A DNA stretch of 31,203 nt, taken from assembly GCA_964560145.1 (NCBI GenBank), contig CAZLKS010000008.1:1-31203 (forward strand). Direction: 5' to 3'. This DNA comes from JAHFLF01 sp964560145. GTDB lineage: Bacteria; Patescibacteriota; Minisyncoccia; UBA6257; 1-14-0-10-44-23. Under the pieces are notes generated by a model. The model did no database searches and was not told where the DNA came from. It saw only the letters and a program-made list of their open reading frames with translations. The position numbers were made by a program, and so were the translations under genes. Shown here piece after piece: positions 22,359 through 28,396 of this stretch. Each line of letters opens with the position of its first letter. Positions within the stretch are counted from its first letter, which is position 1.

Positions 22359-22421
22359 GTCACTCTGAAGTGCTCTGAAGAGTCTCGTTTGGATGAGATT
22401 CTTCGCTGCACTCAGAATGAC
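22359..22421. repeat. REP-like nested inverted repeat
   Basis: The outer arms are GTCACTCTGA (22359-22368) and TCAGAATGAC (22412-22421). The inner arms are GAAGAGTCTC (22377-22386) and GAGATTCTTC (22395-22404). GAGATTCTTCGCTGCACTCA resembles a palindromic repeat common in many bacterial genomes. It ends 9 nt before the M16 start codon and would form a hairpin in that mRNA's leader. Confidence 0.75.
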
Positions 22422-22430
22422 GCGCCGACT

Positions 22431-23696
22431 ATGTACAAAAAAACAGTTTTAAAGAATGGACTCCGTATTATTACCGTTCCACAACCGGACAACATGGCCG
22501 CGACGGTGCTCGTTATGGTAGAGGCGGGGAGTAAGTACGAGCAGAAAGAAATCAACGGCCTTTCACACTTTTTAGAACACATGTGTTTTAAGGGGACAAC
22601 GAATCGTCCGACGGCGATGGATATTGCCGGCGAGCTCGATGGGCTTGGTGCGGAATACAATGCGTTTACGAGTCACGAATGGACGGGTTACTTTGCGAAG
22701 GTTGAGAAGAACCACGCTACGAAAGCCATCGATCTTATTTCTGACTTGTACCTGAATCCGACCTTTGATGTCGCTGAAATCGAAAAGGAAAAGGGCGTCA
22801 TCATCGAGGAGCTGAACATGTATGAGGATATGCCTCAGCGAAAGATTGGTGACATCTTTATGCATCTGCTCTACGGCGATCAGCCGGCTGGGTGGGATGT
22901 CGGTGGTGAAAAAGATATTATTCGCAAGCTGACAAAAGAGGACTTTCTGAGGTATCGTGGGCTGCACTATCTGCCCGAGGCGACCATTGTCGTCATCGCT
23001 GGTGCATTTGATGAAGCTGTGGCATTGAGTCAGCTTGAGAAGCTTTTCGGTGCGATGCCGTCTGGTGCGAAAGGTGGCAAGCTAGCAGTTAAAGAATCGC
23101 AGTCAAAGCCAGAGATTCTTTTGAAGTTCAAAGAGTCAGATCAAACGCATCTGATGATTGGTTTCCGTGCATTTTCGATGTTTGATAAGCGTCGTTTTGT
23201 GCTTGAAGTTCTTTCAGATATTTTGGGTGGCGGGATGAGTTCGCGCCTTTTCCAAAAGGTTCGCGAGGAGCTCGGAGCCGCCTACTATGTGCGCACCGGA
23301 GTCGATTTGTATACTGACCATGGGTACATTGCCGCTGGTGCCGGCGTTGAACACTCGAAGCTAAGGTTGGTTATAAAAACAATTGTTGAGGAATTCGGAA
23401 GGCTCGCTAAAGAGAGGGTGAGCGACAAAGAGCTTGCACGTGCCAAGAGTCATTTGTCCGGCAACCTTTTGCTTGGTCTTGAGACTTCGGATTCGCTCGC
23501 AACCTACTATGGCAGTCAGGAAATTTTGAAACGAGAGGTGATTACTCCTGACGCTATTCTCAAGGCGGTGGACGCAGTGACCGTCGAAGAGATTCAGGCT
23601 CTTGCGGCGGAGCTCTTCAAATCCAGCGCTTTAAACCTGGCAATGATTGGGCCACACAAAGACCAGGCTGAATTCCTATCGCTCCTGTCCTTGTAA
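22431..23696 (+). CDS. M16-family zinc metallopeptidase
   Basis: This 421-residue peptidase has the inverted zinc motif HxxEH in GLSHFLEHMCFKG (His46, Glu49 catalytic, His50), and the distal Glu ligand is in EKGVIIEELNMYED. The second half-domain has FRAFSMFDKRRFVLEVLSDI with LGGGMSSRLFQKVREELGAAY, the R/Y substrate-binding motif. M16 enzymes of this length (processing peptidase/PqqL type) degrade or process peptides; here probably cytoplasmic, as no signal peptide is seen. ATG 22431 gives the typical MYKKTVLKNGLRII beginning; an earlier in-frame ATG at 22389 would translate through the REP-like repeat and is rejected. No Shine-Dalgarno is present. Confidence 0.93.
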   Translation: MYKKTVLKNGLRIITVPQPDNMAATVLVMVEAGSKYEQKEINGLSHFLEHMCFKGTTNRPTAMDIAGELDGLGAEYNAFTSHEWTGYFAKVEKNHATKAIDLISDLYLNPTFDVAEIEKEKGVIIEELNMYEDMPQRKIGDIFMHLLYGDQPAGWDVGGEKDIIRKLTKEDFLRYRGLHYLPEATIVVIAGAFDEAVALSQLEKLFGAMPSGAKGGKLAVKESQSKPEILLKFKESDQTHLMIGFRAFSMFDKRRFVLEVLSDILGGGMSSRLFQKVREELGAAYYVRTGVDLYTDHGYIAAGAGVEHSKLRLVIKTIVEEFGRLAKERVSDKELARAKSHLSGNLLLGLETSDSLATYYGSQEILKREVITPDAILKAVDAVTVEEIQALAAELFKSSALNLAMIGPHKDQAEFLSLLSL

Positions 23697-23718
23697 TATT
23701 TTAGTTTTATTGTATAAT
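23691..23718 (+). promoter_or_regulatory. Promoter of the basic 121-residue protein gene
   Basis: TTGTAA (23691-23696), 16 bp, TATAAT (23713-23718). The -35 overlaps the M16 stop codon. Confidence 0.65.
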
Positions 23719-23753
23719 ACTGCAGTCTTCGAACACCATGGGAGGGTGAACAA

Positions 23754-24119
23754 TTGTCGAAGCTTTGTGCGCGACTTCGTGGTAGGCAGGCGCTGTACCC
23801 AAAACTCCTCGAGAAGTGCCGACGTGAGAAACGTCGGCCGAGTTTCAAGGAGTTGTACGAGGTGTACCTGCGCCTCCGCAAGCACGGAAACTCCGGACGC
23901 GGCAAGAGGTCGTCGGCGAATCGTGCCGATGACTTTCGGACCGTGAAGCGGAGGGTGCGGGCGCATCTACTTTGTTGGATTGACCAGGTGCTCAAGCAGT
24001 CGCCGCACCTGTCCGAGGGTCAAGAGTGGAACCGACAGAGCCTGGCAGCCGCGGAGCCGGTCGAGATTCTACCAATCTACCAGAGTCTCTCCCGTGCCCG
24101 CCAGAGGCGGGGTTCCTAG
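23754..24119 (+). CDS. Small basic hypothetical protein (TTG start)
   Basis: A 121-residue, strongly basic, helical protein (RGRQALYPKLLEKCRREKRR, ELYEVYLRLRKHG, RTVKRRVRAHLLCWIDQVLK). Its charge would suit nucleic-acid binding, but no domain is recognised. TTG 23754 is taken as the start because a GGGAGGGTGA Shine-Dalgarno lies about 5-13 nt upstream and no in-frame ATG is nearby; the ATG at 23738 meets a stop after three codons. The gene is GC-rich with its own promoter and a long GC hairpin after the stop, like the other GC-richer single genes in this part of the window. Confidence 0.6.
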   Translation: MSKLCARLRGRQALYPKLLEKCRREKRRPSFKELYEVYLRLRKHGNSGRGKRSSANRADDFRTVKRRVRAHLLCWIDQVLKQSPHLSEGQEWNRQSLAAAEPVEILPIYQSLSRARQRRGS

Positions 24120-24126
24120 CAATTCT

Positions 24127-24163
24127 GCGCGGGGCGTCGGATGAAACATTCCGCCGCCCCCGC
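24127..24163 (+). terminator. GC-rich hairpin after the basic protein gene
   Basis: GCGGGGCG (24129-24136) pairs with CGCCCCCGC (24155-24163, one bulge), and CGGA with TCCG inside. There is no T tract, so termination is uncertain. Confidence 0.4.
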
Positions 24164-24193
24164 TCGTTACATTCTGTGTGGTGGAGAGGGCAT

Positions 24194-24222
24194 TTGCTTT
24201 GTTTGGTCTGTCCACGTACAAT
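24194..24222 (+). promoter_or_regulatory. Promoter of the AI-2E-family gene
   Basis: TTGCTT (24194-24199), 17 bp, TACAAT (24217-24222); start near 24229, leader about 27 nt without SD. Confidence 0.55.
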
Positions 24223-24255
24223 AACAGTATTATTTTCATAAAAACGCAGCTCTCG

Positions 24256-25278
24256 ATGGACAGGCTGAAATTAGATATCACGTGGGGAAGTCTTTGGAAA
24301 GTTTTTGCTATGATTGCATTCGTAGCTGTTTTGTTAATTTCGAAAGATGTTTTGGTTGCAGCACTTTTGGCAATTGTGATTGCCTCTGCACTTGAGCCAG
24401 CAGTTGACTGGCTCGAACGTCGCCGTCTTCCGCGTATTCTTGGTACGCTGGCTGTATATATTATCGGCATATTTATTATTGCCTTGGTTCTCTATATCAT
24501 TCTGCCAATCTTCTTGACTGAGCTCAACGGCATCTTGGCAAACGGTAATGACATTTTCGGCAATCTTATTGAGTCGATGGGCATTAAGTCAACCGTGTTG
24601 CAGACTATTGCTGCGAGCTTGAATGAATTCACTAATGAACTCCTGGGTGGTCGCACGACCTTAGTCTCGTTGCTGTCACAAATTTTGGGTGGGCTCTTGT
24701 TGACGATTATCGTTTTCGTTGTTTCCTTCTACTTAACTATTGGTCGCGATGGCGTTGAGCGGTTTATTCAGGCCGTTTTGCCGATTCGCTACCACGTTGG
24801 CGTTTTGTCGGTCTATGGTCACGTGCAGGAGAAAATCAGTCATTGGTTCGCTGGGCAACTCTTCTTAAGTTTAGTGATGGGAATAGCAACTTTCATCGGC
24901 CTCAGCGTCTTGGGCGTGAACTATGCTTTCATTCTAGCGATTACCACTGCGCTTTTTGAGCTTGTGCCGTACGTTGGACCGATTTTCGCTGGTAGCTTAG
25001 CGGTCTTAACGGCGATGAGTCAGTCAACTACCACCGGTTTTTACGTTTTGGCACTCTTCATTGCGATACAGCAGCTTGAAAGTCACTTAATTGTGCCAGC
25101 GGTTAATAAATATACGACTAACCTCAACCCCGTCATTGTCATTCTTTCCTTGCTTATCGGCGGAAAGGTTTTGGGCATCGTCGGTGTGCTTCTGGCTGTT
25201 CCACTGGCAGTGCTTTTTCAGGAAATGCTCAGGCACCGAGCAACCTCTCGCGCAGCTGAAGCTACGGTAAGCTTGTAG
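24256..25278 (+). CDS. AI-2E family transporter (PerM-like permease)
   Basis: This 340-residue polytopic membrane protein has about eight transmembrane segments: a first pair (15-50), one at about 65-90, a soluble insert (90-140), and a dense C-terminal block. The C-terminal half carries the family features: SFYLTIGRDGVERFIQAVLP, VQEKISHWFAGQLFLSLVMG, ALFELVPYVGPIFAGSLAVL and QQLESHLIVPAVNKYTTNLN. Members were named for export of autoinducer-2, but many act as Na+/H+ antiporters or have unknown substrates, so transport of AI-2 should not be assumed. ATG 24256 gives the natural start; an upstream in-frame ATG at 24178 lies before the promoter. metG follows after 29 nt with its own promoter. 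Confidence 0.9.
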   Translation: MDRLKLDITWGSLWKVFAMIAFVAVLLISKDVLVAALLAIVIASALEPAVDWLERRRLPRILGTLAVYIIGIFIIALVLYIILPIFLTELNGILANGNDIFGNLIESMGIKSTVLQTIAASLNEFTNELLGGRTTLVSLLSQILGGLLLTIIVFVVSFYLTIGRDGVERFIQAVLPIRYHVGVLSVYGHVQEKISHWFAGQLFLSLVMGIATFIGLSVLGVNYAFILAITTALFELVPYVGPIFAGSLAVLTAMSQSTTTGFYVLALFIAIQQLESHLIVPAVNKYTTNLNPVIVILSLLIGGKVLGIVGVLLAVPLAVLFQEMLRHRATSRAAEATVSL

Positions 25279-25301
25279 ATTTCGGTCGGTATCGATAGAA
25301 T
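25273..25301 (+). promoter_or_regulatory. metG promoter, leaderless
   Basis: TTGTAG (25273-25278), 17 bp, TAGAAT (25296-25301), then exactly 6 nt to ATG 25308. Confidence 0.7.
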
Positions 25302-25307
25302 GGGTGT

Positions 25308-26753
25308 ATGAAGTTCTACCTTACAGCGGCCATTCCGTATGTTAATGCAAAGCCGCACATCGGGCACGCTCTTGAGTTTACGCAGGGTGATGTTATTGCA
25401 CGTTATCATCGTCAAAAGGGTGACGAGGTTTTGTATTTGTCCGGCGCCGACGAGAACTCCCTGAAGAACGTCCAGGCCGCAGAAAAGGAGGGAATCACCA
25501 CGCAGGCTCTCTGCGACCGCAATGCACAAGCCTTTGTTGATTTAGCAAAACTATACAACATCAGCCTAGATGTCTTTCAGCGCTCGAGCAGTGCGGGGCA
25601 CTTTGCCTCTTCTCAAGAGCTCTGGCAAAAATGTTTTGCTGCGGGCGATATTTACAAAAAGAAATACAAGGGACTCTATTGTGTTGGCTGTGAAGCGTTT
25701 TATACCGCAGACGAACTCAATGAAAAAGGTGAGTGCCCTGAGCACCCCGGTAAAAAGCTTGATGAAATCGAAGAAGAGAATTACTTTTTTAAGCTTTCAA
25801 AATATCAAGACAAGCTTTTGCAGCTGATTGACTCCGATGAATACAAGGTAGTTCCGGAACACAAGAAGAACGAGGCGCTTGGATTCATTAAGCAGGGACT
25901 ACAAGATTTCAGCGTTTCTCGCTCAAAAGAGCGTGCTCGTGGTTGGGGCGTGCCGGTGCCGGGCGACGCAAGTCAGATAATGTACGTTTGGTTTGATGCT
26001 CTCAATGTATATCGAAGTGGTGCGGGTGACGCCTGGCCAGCGAAGCTTCATATCATCGGAAAGGGTATTATTCGTTTTCATGCGGTGTACTGGGCGGGCA
26101 TTCTGCTCTCGGCTGGCATTCCACTTCCGAAAGAACTATTCGTGCATGGCTACATTACGGTCAATGGTCAAAAAATGTCTAAGTCGCTGGGTAACACCAT
26201 CGACCCGATTGAGCTTGTTACTAAACACGGCATCGATTCAGTGCGGTACTATCTTCTGCGCGAGATTCCTTCAACCGACGATGGTGATTTTAGCGAGGAA
26301 AAGTTTAAGCTTCGATACAACGCCGACTTAGCAAATGGACTTGGTAATTTTACCTCGCGCGTCTTAACGCTGGCTGAGAAGCTGAACCCATGGGAGCTAC
26401 AGGTAGAGCGTGCGTCAAAAGACATACAGCACGACCTGCGAGAGATTCGTACTGAAGTTGCAAAGGCTATTGACGAGCGACGCCTGCACGACGCACTCGC
26501 ACACATCTGGCGACTCGTTGCTTTTGGCGACAAGATGGTTGGCGTAACAAAGCCATGGGAGCTTAAAGACGAAGATTCAAAAAAACGAGAAGTGCTCGGT
26601 CAGCTTATGTTGATTTTGGCAGAGATAGCGGAGTTAATCATTCCCTTTTTGCCGGAGACCGCAGAGCGAATCAACTCTTGCTTAGTAAAATCAGAAGACG
26701 GCACCTTTATCGTACATAAACCAGGCGCGCCACTTTTCGAAAGACTTCGCTAA
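25308..26753 (+). CDS. metG: Methionyl-tRNA synthetase
   Basis: At 481 residues this charges tRNA-Met, including the initiator. The class I HIGH motif is in AKPHIGHALEF (residues 15-25). CVGCEAFYTADELNEKGECP has three cysteines of a knuckle. GWGVPVPGDASQIMYVWFDAL is the methionine-pocket region, and KMSKSLGNTIDP starts at about residue 288. A helical anticodon-binding domain follows (about 360-480), and there is no C-terminal tRNA-binding EMAP domain. The leaderless-type promoter lies directly before the ATG. The 3' end abuts, and by its stop codon overlaps, the terminator of a minus-strand RNA gene. tatD lies about 690 bp downstream, beyond two predicted RNA genes; the metG-tatD order is common in bacteria. 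Confidence 0.97.
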   Translation: MKFYLTAAIPYVNAKPHIGHALEFTQGDVIARYHRQKGDEVLYLSGADENSLKNVQAAEKEGITTQALCDRNAQAFVDLAKLYNISLDVFQRSSSAGHFASSQELWQKCFAAGDIYKKKYKGLYCVGCEAFYTADELNEKGECPEHPGKKLDEIEEENYFFKLSKYQDKLLQLIDSDEYKVVPEHKKNEALGFIKQGLQDFSVSRSKERARGWGVPVPGDASQIMYVWFDALNVYRSGAGDAWPAKLHIIGKGIIRFHAVYWAGILLSAGIPLPKELFVHGYITVNGQKMSKSLGNTIDPIELVTKHGIDSVRYYLLREIPSTDDGDFSEEKFKLRYNADLANGLGNFTSRVLTLAEKLNPWELQVERASKDIQHDLREIRTEVAKAIDERRLHDALAHIWRLVAFGDKMVGVTKPWELKDEDSKKREVLGQLMLILAEIAELIIPFLPETAERINSCLVKSEDGTFIVHKPGAPLFERLR

Positions 26754-26785
26754 AAGAAAGAGGACCGCCAAGAGGTTGGCGGTCC
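26751..26785 (-). terminator. Intrinsic terminator of the 205-nt RNA
   Basis: A perfect 10-bp stem (26762-26771 with 26776-26785), 4-nt loop, then minus-strand TCTTTCTTTT overlapping the metG stop codon. Confidence 0.75.
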
Positions 26786-26787
26786 AA

Positions 26788-26854
26788 GGGTGAGCGGGCC
26801 GGGAGCGGGGCAGTGACCCAAGAGTGTAGGTTGGGTTGGGCATGGGAGGGCGGG
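26788..26854 (+). repeat. Two adjacent G-quadruplex motifs on the plus strand
   Basis: Motif 1 (26788-26810): four runs of at least three G with loops TGAGC, CC and AGC. Motif 2 (26833-26854): five runs of G3 with loops TT, CAT, A and C. The opposite strand, which is the predicted transcript, is C-rich. Confidence 0.75.
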
Positions 26855-26957
26855 TCCTGTCCACATGACGCTGGGCAAGCGTCATGCTGCTCCACGGCTT
26901 TGCGAGTAGTGCGGTTGACTACGGCGAGATGTGCATGGGCACGCCTCGCTAGTCTTG

Positions 26958-26985
26958 ATTATAAGTATACGCTTTTGAATACAAA
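26958..26985 (-). promoter_or_regulatory. Promoter of the 205-nt RNA
   Basis: Minus strand TTTGTA (26985-26980), 16 bp, TATAAT (26963-26958). TATACT at 26969-26964 is an alternative -10 that would start the RNA at about 26956 and preserve hairpin 1. Confidence 0.65.
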
Positions 26986-27027
26986 TTGCTAGTGTACAAA
27001 CCGAGCAACTATGAGTGATGTCGATTA

Positions 27028-27068
27028 TAAAAACAGCACACCCTCCAGACGCAGGGCGTGGAGGGTGT
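27028..27068 (-). terminator. Intrinsic terminator of the 335-nt RNA
   Basis: ACACCCTCCA (27068-27059) pairs with TGGAGGGTGT (27047-27038) over 10 bp, then GCTGTTTTTAT on the minus strand. Confidence 0.85.
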
Positions 27069-27362
27069 TAACGCGGGCGACTCTATCACGCCCGTAGAAA
27101 GAGGTTGTGTGCTGAAGGGATGCGCTGCCTCTCTGCTTTAACTGCTCACTGAGCATAGCAGTCCAGTTTCGGTCTTTCGACCTCTCGGTCGCACGCGGCG
27201 ACAACCTGGATTCTACGGGTCGGTCCGACAAGTGTCGGGGGGGGTCCACGCTGGTTGGTATTACCCCTGGGGAAGGGCGTGAGTGGTGGAGTGGCAAGAG
27301 GCCTTACCCCTCAGCAGCCGCTTAGCAGCGACCGCCTACCCAGCGTGCCCCTTTTGAGTCGT
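27028..27362 (-). ncRNA. Predicted structured noncoding RNA (335 nt), unassigned
   Basis: A near-consensus promoter, GC-rich structured body and intrinsic terminator define a minus-strand RNA. GGGG (27351-27348) and CACGCTGG (27347-27340) pair with CCAGCGTG (27254-27247) and CCCC (27244-27241), closing a domain of about 110 nt. Inside it is a 9-bp hairpin with loop GCTA (27335-27314). A second domain is closed by TCCAG (27210-27206)/CTGGA (27166-27162) and contains GTCGC/GCGAC and GGTC-GAAA-GACC. AGAGAGG/CCTCTTT and CGGGCG/CGCCCG helices follow. Size resembles RNase P RNA or tmRNA, but GAGGAAAGTCC, ACAGAA, a tRNA-like 3' end and CCA are all absent. No convincing ORF is present. Confidence 0.75.
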
Positions 27363-27368
27363 AAAAAA

Positions 27369-27397
27369 ATTCTACTATCTCAGTCATTAATTGTCAA
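27369..27397 (-). promoter_or_regulatory. Near-perfect sigma70 promoter of the 335-nt RNA
   Basis: Minus strand TTGACA (27397-27392), 17 bp, TAGAAT (27374-27369); +1 predicted at A27362. The only full -35 consensus in the window, consistent with high expression. Confidence 0.85.
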
Positions 27398-27409
27398 TGG
27401 AGTGTGAGC

Positions 27410-27439
27410 TTGTGGATAAGGTAATGTAGGCGGTAGAAT
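27410..27439 (+). promoter_or_regulatory. tatD promoter, leaderless
   Basis: TTGTGG (27410-27415), 18 bp, TAGAAT (27434-27439), then exactly 6 nt to ATG 27446. Confidence 0.6.
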
Positions 27440-27445
27440 AGCTAG

Positions 27446-28296
27446 ATGTTTGATTGTCATACGCATGTACAATTTGAGGCCTTCAAATCCGACTGGAAGG
27501 AGGTTATCGAACGAGCGCAGTTGGCGGGCGTTTCGATGATTAATGTCGGTACACAAAGAGATACTTCGCAGGCGGCGGTTGATATGGCGCACCGATATGA
27601 GCAGGGCGTATATGCCGCTATCGGTTTGCATCCTGTTCATACTACAAAGTCATTCCACGACGAGGCCGAATTAGGGGGTGGGCCAGCTGCCAAAGCATTT
27701 ACCAGTCGCGGCGAGGAGTTTGATTACGATTTTTATTTAAATCTTGCTCGTGATTCAAAAGTTGTGGCACTTGGCGAGTGCGGGCTGGATTACTACCGCA
27801 ATCAGCAAATAGCAAATAGCGAATGGCAAATGGCTAAGGCGAGACAGAAGGAGGTTTTTCTGCAACATGTGAAAATTGCGCGGGAAACCGGAAAGGCCTT
27901 AATGATTCATTGTCGTCCATCGAAAGGTACCGATGATGCGTATGAAGATTTGCTGGCGCTGCTTATGGCGAATAGCGAATGGCACAGTGTGCCCAAGGTG
28001 CTGCATTTCTACGTCGGCTCGGTTGCAATGACGCAGAAGTTTCTTGATTGTGGATTCAACTTCGAGTTCGGTGGAGTAATAACTTTTACTAAGAGTTACA
28101 TCGAGCAAATTAAAATGATTCCACTGGATAGAATAACGCTTGAAACTGATTCGCCGTATGTGTCACCGGAGCCGCATCGTGGTCAGCGTAACGAGCCGGC
28201 GTACGTTATCGAGGTCGCAAAAAAACTAGCGGAAATCAAAGGAATTTCGTATGATGAGGTGGTTCGCCAAACAGATGCGAACGTAAAAAGAATTTT
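27446..28296 (+). CDS. tatD: TatD family metal-dependent hydrolase (end lost in gap)
   Basis: The 283 visible residues cover almost the whole TatD fold. MFDCHTHVQF supplies the first metal-binding HxH, GLHPVHT and VALGECGLDYY the next Glu/Asp region, LMIHCRPSKGTDDAYEDL and VLHFYVG further His ligands, and ITLETDSPYVSPEPHRG the final Asp. TatD proteins are 3'-5' DNases involved in DNA repair or quality control. The visible end TDANVKRIF corresponds to the usual TNxNxxRLF close, so only a few residues are in the gap. Two in-frame copies of a degenerate GCAAATA/GCGAATG repeat encode ANSEWQM-type insertions (27804-27835 and 27965-27983). The joined frame with leuS is a gap artefact. Confidence 0.93.
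27804..27835 (+). repeat. Degenerate 9-10 nt tandem repeat inside tatD
   Basis: Successive AGCAAAT, AGCAAAT, AGCGAAT, GGCAAAT and GGC blocks encode QQIANSEWQMAK. Related copies lie at 27965-27983 in tatD, and at 29127-29150 and 30661-30690 in leuS. Confidence 0.65.
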
Positions 28297-28396
28297 NNNN
28301 NNNNNNNNNNNNNNNNNNNNNNNNNNNNNNNNNNNNNNNNNNNNNNNNNNNNNNNNNNNNNNNNNNNNNNNNNNNNNNNNNNNNNNNNNNNNNNNN
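28297..28396. other. Assembly gap (100 N) between tatD and leuS
   Basis: A placeholder of unknown length. It should contain the tatD stop, the leuS start and roughly the first 35-40 LeuRS residues. Confidence 0.99.

Larger units (their letters stand above)
26751..26956 (-). ncRNA. Predicted noncoding RNA (about 205 nt), unassigned
   Basis: On the minus strand there is a promoter (26985-26958), then a GC-rich region with three clear hairpins and a terminator. Hairpin 1: GACTAGCGAG (26954-26945) pairs with CTCGC..TAGTC (26928-26917), with an inner GTGC/GCAC. Hairpin 2: CATGACGCT/AGCGTCATG, a perfect 9-bp stem (26886-26864). A C-rich unpaired stretch of about 65 nt separates this from the terminator stem GGACCGCCAA/TTGGCGGTCC with a CCTC loop, followed by TCTTTCTTTT. 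I see no SRP GGAAGGAAGCAGC motif and no 6S-like long closing stem. The strand choice rests on the promoter and on the T tract being minus-oriented. Confidence 0.6.

Noticed and set aside
22389..22430. Upstream ATG for the M16 peptidase
   Set aside because: It would translate through the REP-like repeat; the family N-terminus starts at 22431.
27025..27297. Minus-strand 90-residue frame in the RNA gene region
   Set aside because: Composition is Pro/Arg/Ser-rich with no start signal, and the region has RNA helices, a promoter at 27369 and a terminator that explain it better.
27028..27362. Identification of the 335-nt RNA as RNase P RNA or tmRNA
   Set aside because: Size fits, but the invariant core motifs (GAGGAAAGTCC, ACAGAA) and a tRNA-like 3' end with CCA are not found on either strand.
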